NCBI GenBank assembly: GCA_045046905.1 | Contig: JASFYU010000187.1 | Coordinates: 1-27,458 of the forward strand | Length of the DNA: 27,458 nucleotides | Source of the DNA: JASFYU01 sp045046905 | Lineage (GTDB): Bacteria; Bacteroidota; Bacteroidia; Flavobacteriales; Flavobacteriaceae | Direction: 5' to 3' | Part shown: positions 24,493 through 27,458 of the stretch, in pieces | Layout of the letters: the number at the start of each line of letters is the position of its first letter | Numbering within the stretch: position 1 is the stretch's first letter | Position numbers and translations under genes: made by a program | The notes under the pieces: model-generated | Told to the model about the DNA's origin: nothing | The model's input: only the letters and a program-made list of their open reading frames with translations | Database searches by the model: none

Positions 24493-26925
24493 TTGTTTTT
24501 TACCGTATTTTCCTCAGCCAATGGACAAACAGGAGTAGGGGCTAACTTCGGAATCGAAGCGGATACACGTTCTGGGGATGTTCTTTCCGGTGTACTTACA
24601 GACGATTGGTTTTATAATGGAGTTTCAGGCGCTGGGGTTGTTGATGAGGCCACCGCCATTAGTAATGGCTATGCCGCCCAATTATCAGCAGGAAACAATA
24701 TTGCCTTCGATCTGAGCCAGAGTATTCCCAACTATGCTTCAAACTCGGGTTACATATGGTATAGTACGAGATATGGCAGAGATTATACCAACCAAGGCTC
24801 AAATGACTTGACCACATTTACTTCAGGGAAGAATGGGGGTGACCCAACCATCTCATGGGGCGCGGCCAGTGGTTCTGTTCCTTCAAAAACGGATATCGTA
24901 GATACAGGTGTCCATATGCGCAGGGATGGCGTCAGCGTGACCGACGACCTATGGGTAGATATGATGGTTTCGACCTTGTCTTCATCGGGGAATCATTTTA
25001 TAGATTTTGAACTTTTTGTATCCGAGATCACACTTTCCGGATCAAGCTTTATCAATTCAGGAAGTCAGGAAGGGCATACGGCTTGGACGTTTGACGGTAG
25101 CGGTAATGTTACCAATATCGGCGACATGGTCATCGGTTTTGCTTACAGTGGTGGTGGTGTATCCGGATTAGAGATACGGATATGGGTAGATCGTTCCATT
25201 TTCAACCCTGGAAGTTCCCCCGGTGGGACTTCGACCTTTATCTGGGGTTCCAATATCGATGGAGGCAGTACTTATGGGTATGGAGAAATAATCGTTCCAG
25301 CCGGCGCTTTGTTGAACAACGTAAATGCCCTTTCCACTGCGGCCCCACCTTGGGGCACGACAAATACTTCTGGCTATACCGCTAATTATAACAGTAATTA
25401 TTTTGCCGAGGTAGGTGTCAATTTTACCCAGTTGGGTTTTGACCCACGAGCCCTATTTGGAAGTGGTGCCGCATGTGACGCTCCATTCAGTGCGATACTT
25501 ACAAAATCCAGAACATCATCAGCCTTTACTTCGTCTTTGAAGGATTTCGCCGGACCCTATGATTTCTTAGGTAGTGCAGCAGGAACACAAGTGAATACCA
25601 CCATTGAGGATCCAGGTGATTTTGATTCCTGTGCATCTGGTGAATCTTTAACCCTACAATCGGAATTTGTTTCGACAGCTGCAGAATATACCTGGTACTC
25701 CCTGACACCCGGTGTTGTGTTTCCCACAAATGGACTTTCCGAAATTAAAGGGGTAGGTTTGGATAATGTTTTAATCGACACTCCGGGGGATTATCAATTG
25801 GGTATCGCCCCATTATTGGGTTGTGACCCAACAACTAAACCAACGGATATTATCAGCATCAATGCAAGTCCCTGCGCAGTTACGGATGCGTACAATACGG
25901 TTAAGAATAGGACATTGAACGTTCAGGTAACTGGGGTGTTAGGGAACGATACTGATTTGGAGACGGGTGATGTACTAACGGTCAATACGACTCCCGTGGT
26001 CGATGTGACGAACGGAACCTTGACCTTGTCAGCAGATGGAAGTTTCACTTATATTCCAAATCCTGGCTTTACGGGGACCGATTCGTTTACCTATCAGGTC
26101 TGCGATGACAGCAACTCGAATTTATGCAATACCGCTGTGGTGACAATTACGGTTTCCAAGGATAAAGATGGCGACGGCGTAGGTGATATCGATGATCTTG
26201 ACGATGACAATGATGGGATATTGGACACTGTGGAATCCAACGGAATCGACCCAAGTGCAGATGCGGATAGCGATGGGATACCCAATTACCAAGATCCTGA
26301 CTTTTGTTCGTTGAATGCGTTTTCAATATGTGCCAACTTGGATGCGGATGGTGATGGTATACCCAATCATTTTGACTTGGATTCTGATGGGGATGGCTGT
26401 AACGACGTTTTGGAAGCAGGATTTACGGATGATAACAATGATGGGATTTTGGCTGACCTTACCACCACATTGGATGCCAATGGGCAAGTAACGGGCACCA
26501 GTAAAGTGGATGGCTATACCGCTCCAGCAGATGCAGATACCAGTGGTACGGCGGATTATCTCGAAGCGGGAGCCCCTCCTTCAGTAACCACCCAACCCAT
26601 CAATGTCACGGTTTTTGCTGGTTCAGGAACTAATTTTACGGTATCGGCAAATGATACGAACACCTATCAATGGCAAATAAGCAGCAATGGGGGGGCTACT
26701 TTTGCGGACCTCACGGATGTAACGCCATATACAGGGGCTACCACATCGACCTTAATACTAAGTTTAGCAGAACTATCCATGAACAATTATCAATACCGTG
26801 TAATCGCCTCCAATTCTGCATATTCCTGTGCATCACCGCTTACGTCAGATGCAGCTACACTGTTTGTAAGGGTGCGTACAGTGATTTCCAATAGAAGAAT
26901 TACCTATCGAATAAAGAAGAATTAA
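24493..26925 (+). CDS. Exported modular adhesin-like protein with Ig-like domains and calcium-binding repeats
   Basis: From the TTG at 24493 the frame gives 810 residues. The part before it (24400-24492) is open and encodes SSYRIFLFILFFTVFSSANGQ across the junction, a complete signal peptide core, so the true start is upstream although no ATG exists there. A novel-looking N-terminal region (about 10-350, GVGANFGIEADTRSGD start) is followed by an Ig-like segment (about 390-455), a cadherin/Big-type domain (462-553, with GVLGNDTD and GSFTYIPNPGFTGTDSFTYQ), thrombospondin-3-type Ca2+ repeats (557-655, DGDGVGD, DDDNDGILDT, DADGDGIPN) and a C-terminal Ig-like domain (693-790, TYQWQISSNGGATF, YRVIASN). 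It ends VISNRRITYRIKKN, an ending I associate with surface proteins of gliding flavobacteria. It is probably secreted, perhaps by the type IX system, and acts in surface binding. Confidence 0.8.
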   Translation: MFFTVFSSANGQTGVGANFGIEADTRSGDVLSGVLTDDWFYNGVSGAGVVDEATAISNGYAAQLSAGNNIAFDLSQSIPNYASNSGYIWYSTRYGRDYTNQGSNDLTTFTSGKNGGDPTISWGAASGSVPSKTDIVDTGVHMRRDGVSVTDDLWVDMMVSTLSSSGNHFIDFELFVSEITLSGSSFINSGSQEGHTAWTFDGSGNVTNIGDMVIGFAYSGGGVSGLEIRIWVDRSIFNPGSSPGGTSTFIWGSNIDGGSTYGYGEIIVPAGALLNNVNALSTAAPPWGTTNTSGYTANYNSNYFAEVGVNFTQLGFDPRALFGSGAACDAPFSAILTKSRTSSAFTSSLKDFAGPYDFLGSAAGTQVNTTIEDPGDFDSCASGESLTLQSEFVSTAAEYTWYSLTPGVVFPTNGLSEIKGVGLDNVLIDTPGDYQLGIAPLLGCDPTTKPTDIISINASPCAVTDAYNTVKNRTLNVQVTGVLGNDTDLETGDVLTVNTTPVVDVTNGTLTLSADGSFTYIPNPGFTGTDSFTYQVCDDSNSNLCNTAVVTITVSKDKDGDGVGDIDDLDDDNDGILDTVESNGIDPSADADSDGIPNYQDPDFCSLNAFSICANLDADGDGIPNHFDLDSDGDGCNDVLEAGFTDDNNDGILADLTTTLDANGQVTGTSKVDGYTAPADADTSGTADYLEAGAPPSVTTQPINVTVFAGSGTNFTVSANDTNTYQWQISSNGGATFADLTDVTPYTGATTSTLILSLAELSMNNYQYRVIASNSAYSCASPLTSDAATLFVRVRTVISNRRITYRIKKN

Positions 26926-27165
26926 GTAATTGCCACCTCATTGAACGTTTTAATTCCTTTACCATAGTATTAATTTCTTTGCAAAGCAAAGACCTATAAA
27001 ACGGCTATTTTACAAGACTAATTTTCCAATATATAGAATTTATTGTAGAGTGTCCCAAACATGGTCTTTTTTAGTAGTCTCGATAATTCACCTTTTATGG
27101 GACGCAGGAAGGGCATATTAACAACAGTAAAATACAAGATTCTCTCTCTGTCATAATCATTTAAC

Positions 27166-27190
27166 ATTCAAACTTTTCATTTGTTTGAAT
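27166..27190. repeat. 8-bp inverted repeat near the right end
   Basis: ATTCAAAC (27166-27173) and GTTTGAAT (27183-27190) are perfect complements around a nine-base loop. The place, about 250 bases from attR, would suit a directionality-factor or recombinase arm site. Confidence 0.4.
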
Positions 27191-27355
27191 ATCACTCAAT
27201 CTGAAAGAAGATACAGTTACCTACAACTCCAATAATCCATAACCATGCGTTTTGGAACCACTCCATATTGGGAACTGATTGTTCATGGACAATTAGTGTT
27301 CTTTATTTTTGTTGTAATAGTAAAATGATGAGATTAAGTATTGAGAAATGCAATG

Positions 27356-27372
27356 GGGGAGTATTACTCCCC
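27356..27372. repeat. 7-bp GC-rich hairpin close to attR
   Basis: GGGGAGT and ACTCCCC flank ATT. It stands out in AT-rich surroundings and lacks a T-run. Confidence 0.45.
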
Positions 27373-27434
27373 AAAATTAAACATTATTGTAAGTATTTTG
27401 AAATATAACCCCATATAATTGAAGTTTTATAGGT

Positions 27435-27458
27435 AGGTTCGAATCCTGCAACCCCGAC
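27435..27458. repeat. attR: right attachment repeat
   Basis: It repeats the last 24 bases of the tRNA-Pro region (T-stem to past the discriminator) with one mismatch. No tRNA body precedes it: the upstream bases are AT-rich and cannot form the remaining arms. The match ends with the window, so its full length is unknown. Confidence 0.75.

Larger units (their letters stand above)
26926..27434. other. Gene-poor right end of the element
   Basis: About 510 bases with two clear inverted repeats: ATTCAAAC / GTTTGAAT (27166-27190) and GGGGAGT-ATT-ACTCCCC (27356-27372). A 27-codon frame at 27245-27328 (start MRFGTTPYWELIVHGQ, hydrophobic end) is too short to call. No PorP/SprF-type partner gene follows the adhesin-like gene. 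Confidence 0.5.
22343..27458. mobile_element. Decayed integrative element in tRNA-Pro, about 5.1 kb
   Basis: It is bounded by a 24-base tRNA 3'-end repeat on each side. From left to right it holds a terminator, the integrase leader hairpin, a broken tyrosine recombinase, a broken serine recombinase, gene-poor DNA with hairpins, one long open gene for an exported modular protein, and a further gene-poor stretch up to attR. No replication, relaxase, conjugation or phage structural gene is seen, so it cannot move by itself now. The right repeat coincides with the window edge, so other material could lie beyond. Confidence 0.7.

Noticed and set aside
27245..27328. A 27-codon frame near attR with a hydrophobic tail
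   Set aside because: It is too short, with no conserved motif or promoter; it is mentioned only as part of the right-end region.
22141..27458. CRISPR array or toxin-antitoxin pair within the island
   Set aside because: No regularly spaced direct repeats are present and no pair of small overlapping frames with such features was found.

Overview
The window looks like a chromosome segment of a member of the Flavobacteriaceae (Bacteroidota). Several things point that way: repeated TTTG-N17-23-TAnnTTTG promoter motifs, AT-rich start regions without Shine-Dalgarno sequences, a fused aspartate kinase/homoserine dehydrogenase followed by thrB and thrC, Bacteroidota-style integrase and resolvase remnants, and a secreted protein with Ig-like and calcium-binding repeats. 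The genus cannot be fixed from the sequence alone.

Positions 1-22,342 are mostly ordinary housekeeping DNA. From the left there is the N-terminal start of a gene running off the edge (possibly an integrase). A leftward cluster follows: gcvT, an RmlD/epimerase-like reductase, a pterin-4a-carbinolamine dehydratase and yebC. Next is the leftward thrA-thrB-thrC operon, tightly packed and preceded by a leader with its own promoter and a tiny MSTTTPVG reading frame. Rightward nnr (NAD(P)HX repair) diverges from thrA and converges on a small SpoIIAA/STAS-like gene. Leftward clpC diverges from rightward gyrA, which is followed by a secreted TPR protein and a terminator. Then come a leftward thiolase and NlpC/P60 peptidase pair, and a rightward membrane HD phosphohydrolase of the PgpH type. 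Two intergenic gaps (3.4 kb and 10.7 kb) share a REP-like palindrome.

At 22.0-22.3 kb lie tRNA-Ser(GCU), a tRNA-Pro fragment with a strong hairpin, and an intact tRNA-Pro(UGG). The last 24 bases of the tRNA-Pro region recur with one mismatch at the very end of the window (27,435-27,458). This brackets about 5.1 kb that looks like a decayed integrative element. Inside are a tyrosine recombinase broken by a stop codon and truncated, a serine recombinase with a frameshift and a missing middle, long non-coding stretches with hairpins, and one long open gene for an exported, modular adhesin-like protein. That gene has no ATG where its signal peptide requires the start to be.

The most interesting items are the tRNA-Pro island with its cargo gene, the candidate threonine-responsive leader upstream of thrA, the tRNA-Pro-derived hairpin between the two tRNAs, and the hairpin that fills the predicted 5' leader of the integrase gene.
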